Assembly: GCF_000708675.1 (NCBI RefSeq)
Contig: NZ_JELR01000002.1
Span: forward strand, 372,001 to 436,000
Length of the DNA: 64,000 nt
Source of the DNA: Microbulbifer sp. HZ11
Lineage (GTDB): Bacteria; Pseudomonadota; Gammaproteobacteria; Pseudomonadales; Cellvibrionaceae
Reading direction: 5' to 3'
Shown: positions 54,140 to 63,700 of the stretch, in pieces
How positions within the stretch are numbered: the first letter of the stretch is position 1
Layout of the letters: each line of letters begins with the position of its first letter
Notes under the pieces: generated by a model
The model's database searches: none
Told to the model about the DNA's origin: nothing
Seen by the model: only the letters and a program-made list of their open reading frames with translations
Program-made: the position numbers and the translations under genes

Positions 54140-55126
54140 TCAACCACCGATGATCGAAAGGTTCTGAGTTCCGCCGGTATTCCCTTGCTGCAGATAGTGA
54201 CTGACTTCTTTATTGCCAATCAGTGCCCGCACTTTTTCGGCCAGTGCGTCGGCGTCGCCTGTACGGATGGTTTCGCGCAGGTCGAGGCCTGCATCGCTGA
54301 ACAGACACAGGTGCAGTTTCCCCTGGGCGGAGATGCGCAGGCGGTTGCAGCTGTTGCAGAAGTCTTTGCTATAGGGGGTGATGAGGCCGATGCGGCCTGC
54401 ATAGTCAGGGTGGACGTATTCGCGGGCGGGGCCGGCGTCTAGGGCTCTGGGGAGAAGCTGCCAGCCGCTTTCTATCAGTTGTTGCTCGATGTCGCTGCCG
54501 CGCACATGGTTGCTGGCGAAGTAGTCGCGGTTGTCGCCGGTCTGCATGAGTTCGATAAAGCGCAGGGTGACGGGGGTGGTTTTTAGCCAGTCGAGGAATT
54601 GATGCAGTCGGGCTTGAGCACCATCGGAGAGCAGGACGGCGTTGACCTTGGTCTGGATGCCCAATTCCAGTGCGCGGTCGATGCCGGTACGGATTTTGGG
54701 CAGGCAGTCGTGGCCGGTAATGTGGGCGAATTCCGCATTATCGAGGCTGTCGATGCTGATATTGAGCTGGTGGAGGCCGCTGCGGTGCCAGGTGTCGATG
54801 ACACTGGGGAGCCTGTAGCCGTTACTGGTGACGGCGACGCGCTGGATGCCGGGGGTAGCACTGGCAGCCTGGATAAGCTCCGGCAGGTCTTTGCGCAGGG
54901 ACGGCTCGCCGCCGCTCAGGCGCACTTTCCTTGTGCCTAACATGGCAAAGGCACGCATAACGGTACCGGCTTCCGCGACACTGAGGTCGGGGGCCTTTCG
55001 GGTGGCCTGATAGCCGTCGGGCAGACAGTAGTCACAACGGAAGTTGCAGACGTCTGTTACGGACAGGCGCAAGTAATAGAAGCGACGGCCGTGACCGTCC
55101 TCCAGGGTTTCGTTCTGTTTCATCAC
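54140..55126 (-). CDS. moaA: GTP 3',8-cyclase MoaA (radical SAM)
   Basis: 328 residues. Radical SAM enzyme converting GTP to 3',8-cyclo-GTP, the first step of molybdopterin synthesis. The N-terminal cluster motif CNFRCDYC (CxxxCxxC), SGGEPSLRKDL, and the C-terminal second-cluster cysteines CNSCNRLR...LHLC are present, as is the Gly-Gly end (SIIGG) needed for activity. It heads the moaABCDE cluster. A structured leader upstream might be a riboswitch. Confidence 0.97.
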   Translation of the reverse strand: MMKQNETLEDGHGRRFYYLRLSVTDVCNFRCDYCLPDGYQATRKAPDLSVAEAGTVMRAFAMLGTRKVRLSGGEPSLRKDLPELIQAASATPGIQRVAVTSNGYRLPSVIDTWHRSGLHQLNISIDSLDNAEFAHITGHDCLPKIRTGIDRALELGIQTKVNAVLLSDGAQARLHQFLDWLKTTPVTLRFIELMQTGDNRDYFASNHVRGSDIEQQLIESGWQLLPRALDAGPAREYVHPDYAGRIGLITPYSKDFCNSCNRLRISAQGKLHLCLFSDAGLDLRETIRTGDADALAEKVRALIGNKEVSHYLQQGNTGGTQNLSIIGG

Positions 55127-55240
55127 CTTTCCAAATGCGGGAGGCCGTTCGGTTTCCCTCGCGACCCTGGCGGGCTGGCATTGCCGCCCGCGGCCTGAAC
55201 CCCGTATCGGTGACTTAGGGGAGCAGGCTCGGTGTTTTCG
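55127..55240 (-). promoter_or_regulatory. Structured 5' leader of moaA, possible Moco riboswitch
   Basis: In the minus direction the leader has strong stems: CCCC...GGGG, then GCGGGC/GCCCGC within a larger GGCCG...CGGCC helix, followed by gagggaaaccg and cctccc near the ribosome site. Moco-motif RNAs precede moaA in many gammaproteobacteria. I cannot verify the covariance match by eye. Confidence 0.35.
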
Positions 55241-55289
55241 TTCACTTCATGATATGCAATTTAGCGGCCAGGCGCTGCAATTACCGAGA

Positions 55290-56765
55290 CTAGTCGACCT
55301 CCAGTATCTTCAGGGTATTGGTGCCACCGTGGGACTGCATGAGATCCCCGCGAATCAGTATGACCTGGTCGCCCGGCTTTACGATTTCTCTGGCTTTGAG
55401 TGTATCCAGGGCCCGCTGGTTCAATTCCCGATCCCCTTCCTTCTCTCCCGGCACAAACAGCACCGAGATGACGCCACGATACAGTGCCATACGGCGCTGG
55501 GCCACTGGGTCGTGGGCGAGACCGACGATGGGCAGGCCGGAGCGGATGCGCGAGGCGATCAACGGGGTATAGCCGGTCTGGGTCATACAGGCGATGGCGG
55601 TTACGCCGGCCAGATGGTTGGCGGCATACATGGCAGACAGGGAGATGGTTTCGTCGATGCGATTGAAGTCCTGGTGCATACGGTGCCCGGACTCTTGCGC
55701 CGAGCGCTCCCGTTCCGCGCCGAGGCACAGGCGGGTCATGGCCTCTACCGCCTCCACCGGGTAGTCGCCGGCGGCAGTTTCCGCAGACAGCATGACCGCG
55801 TCGGTCCCGTCGAGCACCGCATTCGCCACGTCGAACACTTCTGCGCGGGTGGGTAGCGGTGCGGTAATCATGGTTTCCAGCATCTGGGTGGCGGTGATCA
55901 CCGCGCGATTCAGCTGACGGGCGCGTAGAATCATGCGTTTCTGCACGCCGATCAGCGCGGCATCGCCAATCTCCACCCCCAGATCGCCCCGGGCCACCAT
56001 TACCGCTTCCGAGGCGCGAATGATATCGTCGAGGGTTTCCTCATCCGCCACGGCTTCCGCCCGTTCCACCTTGGCCACCAGGCCGATATGTTTACCCGCC
56101 TCACCGAGTAACGCGCGCGCTTCCTGCATATCTGCGGCAGTGCGCGGGAAGGAAACAGCGAGATAATCCACACCGATATCGATGGCGGTTTTCAGGTCGG
56201 CCTTGTCTTTGTCGGTCAGGGCCGCAGCGGAGAGGCCGCCCCCCTGTTTGTTGATGCCTTTGTTATTGGACAGTTTGCCCCCTACCACCACGGTGGTGTG
56301 TACCTCGCGGTCACTGACACGATTGACCTCCAGCACCACACGGCCGTCATCCAGCAGCAGCACATCCCCGGCAGAGACATCCCGAATCAGATCCTTGTAG
56401 TCACATCCCACCCGCTTTTCGTCGCCCTCGTTGGCGTCCAGGGCCATATCCAGTACAAACAGCTGCCCCTCCTGCAGATTGATGGCGTTATCGCGAAAGC
56501 GCGCGATACGGATTTTCGGGCCCTGTAGATCGCCGAGCGCGGCGACGGTTTTGCCGAGACGATCGGCGATTTCCCGCACCTGCTGCAGTCGGCGACGGTG
56601 GTCGTCGGCGGTGCCGTGGGAAAAATTCAGTCGCACTACGTCCACACCGGCCTTGAGCATTTTCTCTAGCACGCCGGGCTTGTCACTGGCCGGGCCCAGG
56701 GTGGCGACAATCTTGGTGCGGCGGACGGGGTTGGCGGTGCGCTGGTTGGCGGGTTTCTGGCTCAT
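55290..56765 (-). CDS. pyk: Pyruvate kinase
   Basis: 491 residues. Converts PEP and ADP to pyruvate and ATP. The N-terminus RRTKIVATLGPAS, substrate motif VDVVRLNFSHG, DLQGPKIR, metal-binding MVARGDLGVEIG (Asp/Glu), ATQMLETMI and the allosteric C-terminal domain (ACMTQTGYTPLIASRIR) are all intact. The form looks PykA-like. It is 99 bases downstream of the glycerate 2-kinase gene, a frequent pairing. Confidence 0.97.
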   Translation of the reverse strand: MSQKPANQRTANPVRRTKIVATLGPASDKPGVLEKMLKAGVDVVRLNFSHGTADDHRRRLQQVREIADRLGKTVAALGDLQGPKIRIARFRDNAINLQEGQLFVLDMALDANEGDEKRVGCDYKDLIRDVSAGDVLLLDDGRVVLEVNRVSDREVHTTVVVGGKLSNNKGINKQGGGLSAAALTDKDKADLKTAIDIGVDYLAVSFPRTAADMQEARALLGEAGKHIGLVAKVERAEAVADEETLDDIIRASEAVMVARGDLGVEIGDAALIGVQKRMILRARQLNRAVITATQMLETMITAPLPTRAEVFDVANAVLDGTDAVMLSAETAAGDYPVEAVEAMTRLCLGAERERSAQESGHRMHQDFNRIDETISLSAMYAANHLAGVTAIACMTQTGYTPLIASRIRSGLPIVGLAHDPVAQRRMALYRGVISVLFVPGEKEGDRELNQRALDTLKAREIVKPGDQVILIRGDLMQSHGGTNTLKILEVD

Positions 56766-56864
56766 CAGGACCTCTTACATTTATCGCTACTTATCAAAGC
56801 ACCGGACGGTGCCGCTACCGGGTGGACCATCACCTTATCGGCAACTTTCATAGCATCGCCCCAG

Positions 56865-58175
56865 TTATTTCGTTGGCGGCAAAATCAGGATCGCGCGGAA
56901 ATCATTGACGTTGGTGCGCGTGGGGCCGGTGACAATCAAATTTTCCAGCTCGGCAAAAAAGCTGTAAGCATCGTTGTTGGCCAGGTAAACAGTGGGGTCC
57001 AACCCCTGCCGCTGCATACGCGCCCAGTCACCGGGAGCAAAAAAAGCACCGGCGTTGTCCTCGGAACCGTCTATACCATCGGTGTCCACCGCCAGGCCAT
57101 AGATACCCTCGGCACCGGCGAGGCTGGCAAACAACCCTAACAGATATTCCACGTTGCGCCCGCCGCGGCCATTGCCGATGACCGTGACACTGGTTTCACC
57201 GCCAGAGAGAATCAGCAGCGGCACGGTGCTGTCAGCTTGCGCGGCCAGAGCCAATTGGCCGTGCTCCTGGCCCAGTGTTCTCGCCTCTCCCTCGAGGTTG
57301 TCACCTAGCACACGCACCTCAACACCGGCGACAACCGCAGCACTGCGGGCTGCTTCCAGGGCATCGCTGGCCTTTGCAAGCAACACCGCGGTATCCCGCG
57401 CGAAAGTGGCATCGTCGGGTTTTGGTGCATTACCGTCGTTCTGCAGGTGCCTGCGCAGGCTGTCGTCGGTCTCGATATCGTAGCGCTGCAGAATTTCCAG
57501 GGCGTCTTTTGGCGTGGAGTTATCGGGCAGGGTGGGGCCGGAGGCAATCAGGGTGGGCTCATCTCCGGGAACATCGGAAATCAGATAGGTCACCACCGGT
57601 GCCGGATGCGCCGCGGCGGCAAGACGCCCACCTTTAATGGCAGACAGGTGGCGCCGCACGGTGTTGATTTCCCGGATAGGCGCCCCGCTGCGCAACAGCG
57701 CCCTGTTAACCGCCTGTTTCTGTTCGAGCTTGAGGCCCGCTGCCGGCAGTGTCATCAGCGCCGATCCCCCCCCAGAGATCAGCGCGATCACGAGATCGTC
57801 CTCACCGAGGTCGCTGACCGCAGCCAACATCCGCCTGGCTGCCACCTCTCCCATATTGTCGGGCATCGGGTGGGAGGCTTCGAGCACCTCAATGGATTGG
57901 CAGTGGGCTCCGTGCCCGTAACGGGTAACCACCAGCCCCTCGATTTCCGCACCCGGGTATTTACCGGACCAGGCCTTTTCCAGAGCCGCGGCCATAGCTG
58001 CGGCGGCCTTACCCGCCCCTATCACAACGGTGCGGCCCGAGGGTGGTTCCGGTAAATGAGCGGGAATCAAACTGTCAGGGTGCACCGAGGCAATAGCTAG
58101 ATCCGATAGCGCACGCAGCCAGGTGGTAAAGTCTTGTGGACATTTTAGAGTCGATAACGGGGGGAGTCTGTTCAT
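56865..58175 (-). CDS. Glycerate 2-kinase (MOFRL family; TtuD/GckA type)
   Basis: 436 residues from the ATG at 58175 (GAGG upstream); a TTG at 58190 is an alternative. Glycerate 2-kinase makes 2-phosphoglycerate. Some members were long called hydroxypyruvate reductase TtuD. The N-terminal domain has VVIGAGKAAAAMA and ISGGGSALM. The C-terminal MOFRL domain has LSGGETSVTVIGNGRGGRNVEY and AVDTDGIDGSEDNAGA. Adjacent pyk, two steps downstream in metabolism, supports a role in glyoxylate, tartrate or serine-derived glycerate use. Confidence 0.93.
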   Translation of the reverse strand: MNRLPPLSTLKCPQDFTTWLRALSDLAIASVHPDSLIPAHLPEPPSGRTVVIGAGKAAAAMAAALEKAWSGKYPGAEIEGLVVTRYGHGAHCQSIEVLEASHPMPDNMGEVAARRMLAAVSDLGEDDLVIALISGGGSALMTLPAAGLKLEQKQAVNRALLRSGAPIREINTVRRHLSAIKGGRLAAAAHPAPVVTYLISDVPGDEPTLIASGPTLPDNSTPKDALEILQRYDIETDDSLRRHLQNDGNAPKPDDATFARDTAVLLAKASDALEAARSAAVVAGVEVRVLGDNLEGEARTLGQEHGQLALAAQADSTVPLLILSGGETSVTVIGNGRGGRNVEYLLGLFASLAGAEGIYGLAVDTDGIDGSEDNAGAFFAPGDWARMQRQGLDPTVYLANNDAYSFFAELENLIVTGPTRTNVNDFRAILILPPTK

Positions 58176-58404
58176 CGATGCGGGCCTCAAGCTTGTTATC
58201 TAATTATCGTTTCATCCATGGCCTACCCGGCAACTTGCAATCAACAGGGGCATTTATCCGATAACGCGCTCGCCGGACCCTCGTGGAGAGTGTAGTGCAA
58301 GGTGCACAATGACCGGTGAGGAGAATGCGGTACCGGCAGCGGGCAGCCAATTCCTCTTCACCGGCAATGATGCAAAAACGGTTCCGATACGTGCGCACGC
58401 CAAG

Positions 58405-59715
58405 TTACAGAAACGCGAACTTGGCGATAAAAATGGCGCTCAGCACATACAGACTGACCGAGATCTTCTCGTGCTGGCCGGTGAAAAGCTTCATCGCGGT
58501 GTAGGTCACAAAGCCCAGAGCGATTCCATTGGCGATGGAAAAGGTAAGCGGCATCATGACCGCGGTGACGATGGCGGGAATGCTATCGGAATGGTCATCC
58601 CAATTGATATGGGCGAGGCCGCCCATCATCAGCATGGCTACGTATATCAGCGCTCCGGCGGTGGCATAAGCGGGAATCATGCCTGCGAGGGGAGCAAAAA
58701 ACACCGCCAGCAGAAACAGCAGCCCGACGGTTACCGCAGTAAGACCGGTGCGACCGCCCGCGGCAACCCCGGAAGCGCTCTCCACGTAACTGGTGACCGG
58801 CGGGCAACCGACAAAAGCGCCCATGACACTGGAGGTGGAATCCGCCTTCAGTGCGCGCGGCAGGTTTTTGATCTGCCCGTGTTCGTCCACCAGGTGCGCG
58901 CGATGGGCCACCCCCATCAGAGTGCCTGCGGTGTCGAACATGTTCACAAACAGAAAGGCGAGAATGACACTGATCATTCCCACATTGAAAGCACCACTGA
59001 CATCCATCGCCAGCCAGGTCGGCGCCAGGCTCGGCGGTGCAGACACCAGTCCCTGGTATTCGACCAGTCCGAAGGCCCAGCCAATGGCTGTCACCCCCAG
59101 CATACTGAACAGGATCGCACCAAACATCCGGCGGTAACTGAGGATCGCTATCAGCAGAAAGCAGAGCGCGGCGAGCAGTACCGAGGGCTCCTTGAAGCTG
59201 CCCATTGACAGTAGTGTCGCCGGGTTATCCACAACGATTCCCGCGGTCTTGAGGCCAATCAGCCCCAGAAACAGACCTACGCCGGCCCCCATAGCGAAGC
59301 GCAGGCTCATGGGGATACTGTTGAGCAGCCACTCGCGGATTCGCGACAGGCTCATGATCATAAAGAGCACACCGGAAATAAATACCGCGCCCAGCGCAAT
59401 CTGCCAGCTGTACCCCATCTCGCCGACCACGGTATAGGTAAAAAAGGCATTGAGCCCCATCCCCGGCGCCAGCCCCACCGGCCAGTTGGCGTAAAAACCC
59501 ATCAGAAAACAGGCCAGGGCGGCGCCGATACAGGTCGCGACAAACGCAGCCCCGTGATCCACACCGGCCTCCGCCATGATATTGGGGTTCACGAATATCA
59601 CGTAAGCCATGGTAACGAAGGTGGTGACACCCGCGACCAGCTCGGTCTTTACCGACGTCTTGTGCTCACGCAGCCTGAAAAGGCGGTCGAGAAAACCGTT
59701 GCTCTCTAAATTCAC
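58405..59715 (-). CDS. NCS2 family purine permease (AzgA-like)
   Basis: 436 residues. A polytopic inner-membrane uptake system for purine bases (adenine, guanine or hypoxanthine). The AzgA/PurP/GhxP type is suggested by length and by GVTTFVTMAYVIFVNPNIM at the start, PVGLAPGMGLNAFF, VNMFDTAGTLMGVA, and SASGVAAGGRTGLTAV, the substrate-site region of NCS2 carriers. About 12-14 helices are readable. The RutR-like regulator encoded next door fits purine/pyrimidine control. Confidence 0.93.
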   Translation of the reverse strand: MNLESNGFLDRLFRLREHKTSVKTELVAGVTTFVTMAYVIFVNPNIMAEAGVDHGAAFVATCIGAALACFLMGFYANWPVGLAPGMGLNAFFTYTVVGEMGYSWQIALGAVFISGVLFMIMSLSRIREWLLNSIPMSLRFAMGAGVGLFLGLIGLKTAGIVVDNPATLLSMGSFKEPSVLLAALCFLLIAILSYRRMFGAILFSMLGVTAIGWAFGLVEYQGLVSAPPSLAPTWLAMDVSGAFNVGMISVILAFLFVNMFDTAGTLMGVAHRAHLVDEHGQIKNLPRALKADSTSSVMGAFVGCPPVTSYVESASGVAAGGRTGLTAVTVGLLFLLAVFFAPLAGMIPAYATAGALIYVAMLMMGGLAHINWDDHSDSIPAIVTAVMMPLTFSIANGIALGFVTYTAMKLFTGQHEKISVSLYVLSAIFIAKFAFL

Positions 59716-59862
59716 AGCGCTCTTTGCCGAGTGGTTCGGCCGGTTCTGGAAACGCCCCGGTGCCCGGCGTTTCAGTGAATGATGATGTCAGTATCGTTCG
59801 CTATTCCTCAGAGCAGGCTCTGTGCTCAACGGCGTCGCTGACCGACTGTCTGTTCCGGTCTG

Positions 59863-60606
59863 TCATTCCTGTTCTGGCTCCGGCTCCTGATTGAGCCCAT
59901 CCTGGGGTACCGATTCAAACGGCGGTACGTCGAGACCGCAGCCTCGCAGTATCACCTCGATCAGGAACCTTGCCGCATGGTCAAAGTCTTCCTGGGTATA
60001 CTCGGCCTTGGCCTCGATCACCAGAATCTGCGTCTGGAAGTCTGCATAGTATTGCGTGGAAGACCAGATCAGCAGGATCAACTGCACCGGGTCAACGGGC
60101 GCCATCTGCCCATCGTCGACCCATTGCTGAATCACCCCGGCGCGGTCGCGCACCCAGTCCCGCAGCCCCGAGCAGATATGCTCCTTAAGTATCGGCGCCC
60201 CTTTGATGACCTCCAGAGCAAACAGGCGCGACGCCTGTGGGTGGGTGCGGGACATTTCCACCTTGACGCGAATAAAACGCGCCAGTGTCATGGCGGGGTC
60301 ATCTTCTGGTCTGATAGACGCGAGCATCGCATTCCAGCGCTCGATGATCGACTCGAACAGTGCGATATACAGACGCTGCTTGTTGCTGAAATAGTAGAGC
60401 ACATTGGACTTGGGAAGCGCCGCACGCTCCGCGATCCGCTGGATCGTGGCGCCGCGAAAACCGTGGCGCGCAAACTCTTCCTCCGCTGCCGCCAGGATCA
60501 GCTCGCGGTTGCGCTCTCGAATCTTGCCAGCGCGCTTTGCAGGCGCGGGCGCGGGCTTAGCACCACCTGGAGTAACGCGGAAAGACGGGTCGGATGAGCG
60601 GGACAT
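59863..60606 (-). CDS. RutR-like TetR family transcriptional regulator
   Basis: 247 residues. An N-terminal extension (about 1-30) precedes the TetR HTH (ILAAAEEEFARHGFRGATIQRIAERAALPKSNVLYYF is the region, about 36-72). The ligand domain strongly resembles E. coli RutR (KVEMSRTHPQASRLFALEV, LIWSSTQYYADF). RutR senses uracil/thymine and controls pyrimidine and purine catabolism. No rut genes are in view, so target genes are unknown, but the adjacent permease gene is an obvious candidate. An acidic tail (QEPEPEQE) closes it. Confidence 0.9.
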   Translation of the reverse strand: MSRSSDPSFRVTPGGAKPAPAPAKRAGKIRERNRELILAAAEEEFARHGFRGATIQRIAERAALPKSNVLYYFSNKQRLYIALFESIIERWNAMLASIRPEDDPAMTLARFIRVKVEMSRTHPQASRLFALEVIKGAPILKEHICSGLRDWVRDRAGVIQQWVDDGQMAPVDPVQLILLIWSSTQYYADFQTQILVIEAKAEYTQEDFDHAARFLIEVILRGCGLDVPPFESVPQDGLNQEPEPEQE

Positions 60607-60681
60607 GGATCCACTGCGGGTTTTTTACACTTGTTTGACAATAGTGCAGTTTGTGAGCAGTGGCAAAAATGAGGCCTAACA

Positions 60682-60708
60682 AAAAGACCGGCCAATTGGC
60701 CGGTCTTT
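60682..60708 (-). terminator. Palindromic intrinsic terminator of the TSP3/propeller gene
   Basis: The near-perfect palindrome aaagaccggccaattggccggtctt is followed in the minus direction by a T-run. It lies 14 bases beyond the stop. Confidence 0.88.
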
Positions 60709-60722
60709 GCTGTGATATTTAT

Positions 60723-63700
60723 TCAGTCTGCCAACAAGTCGATGGCGGTCAATGCCGAGCCGGAGACATACAATACCCCCTCGTCGCTGAGACTGAGTGC
60801 ACCGGAGGCCGCGTAGGACCACACGGCGTCCCGGTTCTGCAGATCAATGGCGTAGGTTGTGGTGGCGCCCCCCACAAACACGTGCGTACGGGTAACCACG
60901 ATATTTGACGTCAGGGATTCGCTTGCCTCGTAATTCCACAAGACCGTGCCCGTCGACTCGTCAATGACCTTCAGTATTCCGGATTCAATGGCAAAGATCT
61001 GGCCCAGATGTGATGAGGGCTGCCCGGTATAGTTCCCCGAACGCTCCCACAGAATGGCTCTCTGCTCCAGATCAAACACCACCAGAGTACCGCGCTGGAT
61101 TGCTACCGAGTTTCCAATCCCGGTCAGCACCGTCGCCATCCCCACGTCATAGCCACCCCAATCGAAGCTGGGGAAATCAATGCGATAGGCGAGCTCACCG
61201 GTCAGCCGGTCGTAGGCGGCAAAATCCGTGATGAACGCATACACATACTGATCATCCACCGCGGGAGTAAAGCCGTCATATTGCGCCGTATTGGCAAACC
61301 AGTTTTCGCTGCCGGTTGCTGCATTGTGGGAATACATGCCCCCGTAATACCCACCCGCGATGTACAGCTGCCCCGCGAAAGGTGTGGGAGCCAGGTAGCT
61401 GGACCACTGATTTCTGTACGCGGTAGCAAAGTGTAAAGCCCCGGTCTCGGCATCTAGACCACGGATAAAGGAATCCCCGTGGCCCCCGCTCTGAACGTAC
61501 ACGCGGCCATCAGCATACGCCGGGGGATTCAGGCTGTTGATATCGTCGTAGGCTTTTTCCCAGCGTATTTCACCGGTTTCCGCATTCAGTCCGTATATCC
61601 GTTGATTACTGAAGTAGCTGTCACTGGAGACAAAAACCCGACCATCGCCCGCGGCCACGGAGTGAAGCCTGGAAACATCCGGAAAGCTCTTGCTCCAGCG
61701 CAAGGTGAAATCAGCCTCGTCCAGATCCCACGGTGTATAGCCGGTATGATCTGCTCCCCCCTGGGCGCTCCCCCAGACCACCGGCATCGGGAAGTCCAGC
61801 TCATCCGTCGGTGACGTATGCGCGACATACTCCTCGAGATTGGTAAAGGTATCCGAATCGAGATCTCCCGCCGCGTCTTCCGGCGCGTTCGGATCCAGCG
61901 CAAACTCGACCTCCCAACTGTCCGGCATGATGTCGCCATCGGTGTCTTTCAGCAGCGGTGACGAAGCATGCACGACGTATTCATCGTAATCCGTCAGGCC
62001 ATCACCATCGGTATCCGCCAGGATCGGTGAGGTTCCGAGTACGGATTCCTCGAGGTTGGTCAGCCCATCGTCATCGGCATCATCAGCGGCGTCATTTACC
62101 AGCACATTCAGACCGTGGGTAACCTCGTAAAGGTCGCCCATGCCGTCCTGGTCGGAATCACTGGCCAGGGGATCAGAACCATGAACCTCCAACTCCTCCT
62201 GGTCGCCAACACCATCACCATCGGAATCCGTGAGATTAGGGTCGGTACCGGCGGCCAGCTCTTTGTCGTCGGTCAAACCATCCCCATCGGAATCCGGGTG
62301 CAACGGATCCGTGCCATGCACCAGTACTTCATCCCCATCGCTGACGGTATCTCCATCTGTGTCTGTCTTGTCCGCACGGGTGCCCAGGGAGAACTCCTCC
62401 AGGGCGGTCAGATTGTCCAGATCATAGTCCGATGACGCATCCGCGGGGTTGTTGGCATCAAGCCCATTGGCGGCCTCCCACCAATCCGGCAGGCCATCGC
62501 TATCGCTATCCAGGTGCGGGGTGAAATCGACAAACTCGGCAAAGACCGACAGGCGGGAGAACCCGATGAGATCTCCATTCACCAGTACCACATTCTCGAA
62601 GCGGGAAGACAACAGCAGATCACCGTTGCTCCGCAGGGAGATGTCATAGAAGCTACCGCCCACCTCCAGCTCAGCCTGATGATTTCCGAAGGAGTCGTAC
62701 TTGTGGACATCCCCGCTCCAGTCCGCAATAAACAGCTCGCCAGCGCTATTGACGGCAATAGAACGGCCCTCATCCACCGTGAGCTCCGATACTAACGTCA
62801 TGGTGTCCGGGTCGAACTTATCGATGACTCGCCCGGTAAAACCATAAAGATATCCGTCTTCGCCAACGGTCAGGTCGATATAACCATTGCCACTGACAAA
62901 ATTGAACGAGCCGTCACCCAGGTCAAACTCAACAATGCCCTGATTGGGGCTTCCCGAGGTCGCCATATTGGTGACGAATACCCGTTCTCCGATCGCATCG
63001 ATCCCTCCGTAGGTACCGTTGTTGATGGTGGACCATCCCGGTGCGGTGTAATGCTCCCACTCGTGATCCCTGGGCGAATAAATACTGAGCTTCGGTTCGA
63101 AGGTGCCATTGAAGACGGCCACACGGCCATCAGCGAGAACCGCGATATCCCGCGCCTCTTCGATGTAAGCACCCTGACCAGCAACCTCCACCTCCTTCAG
63201 AAGTGTGGCGTCGTAATCGTAGAACTGAATTTTGTTGTCATTGGACGCGACAAAGCTCGCCCCCATTTCAAATACGTTGTCCAGCGGTGCCACAACGAAA
63301 TTATCCAGATACACCGAACAGTCATCACTGCTACTGGTGATGGAAATTGTCAGCTCTCTGTTGCCGGCTGCCAACGACAGTTTCTGGGTCTGCCAGATTG
63401 ACTGCGGAGGGTAACCACTAAAGACCTGCTCACCATCCACCCGGATAGACACATTTTTGTCGTAGTAGTTGTAGCAATCAGAGACCATATCGAAACGGAC
63501 CTCCACCGGAGCAAAGGTTCGCTGCCAGGTGATGGAGGCATCGCCACCAAAGGAAAGCGCGTAGTCACCATGACTCGCCGTACCTTGCACCACGGACATG
63601 CTGCCCGGCGCCGAGGCCACCGCCAACTCCGGCGGTACAGTGCCATCCTCGAACGAGAAGTACGCATCTTCTACGACTTCAGGTAACGAATTGATGTCCG

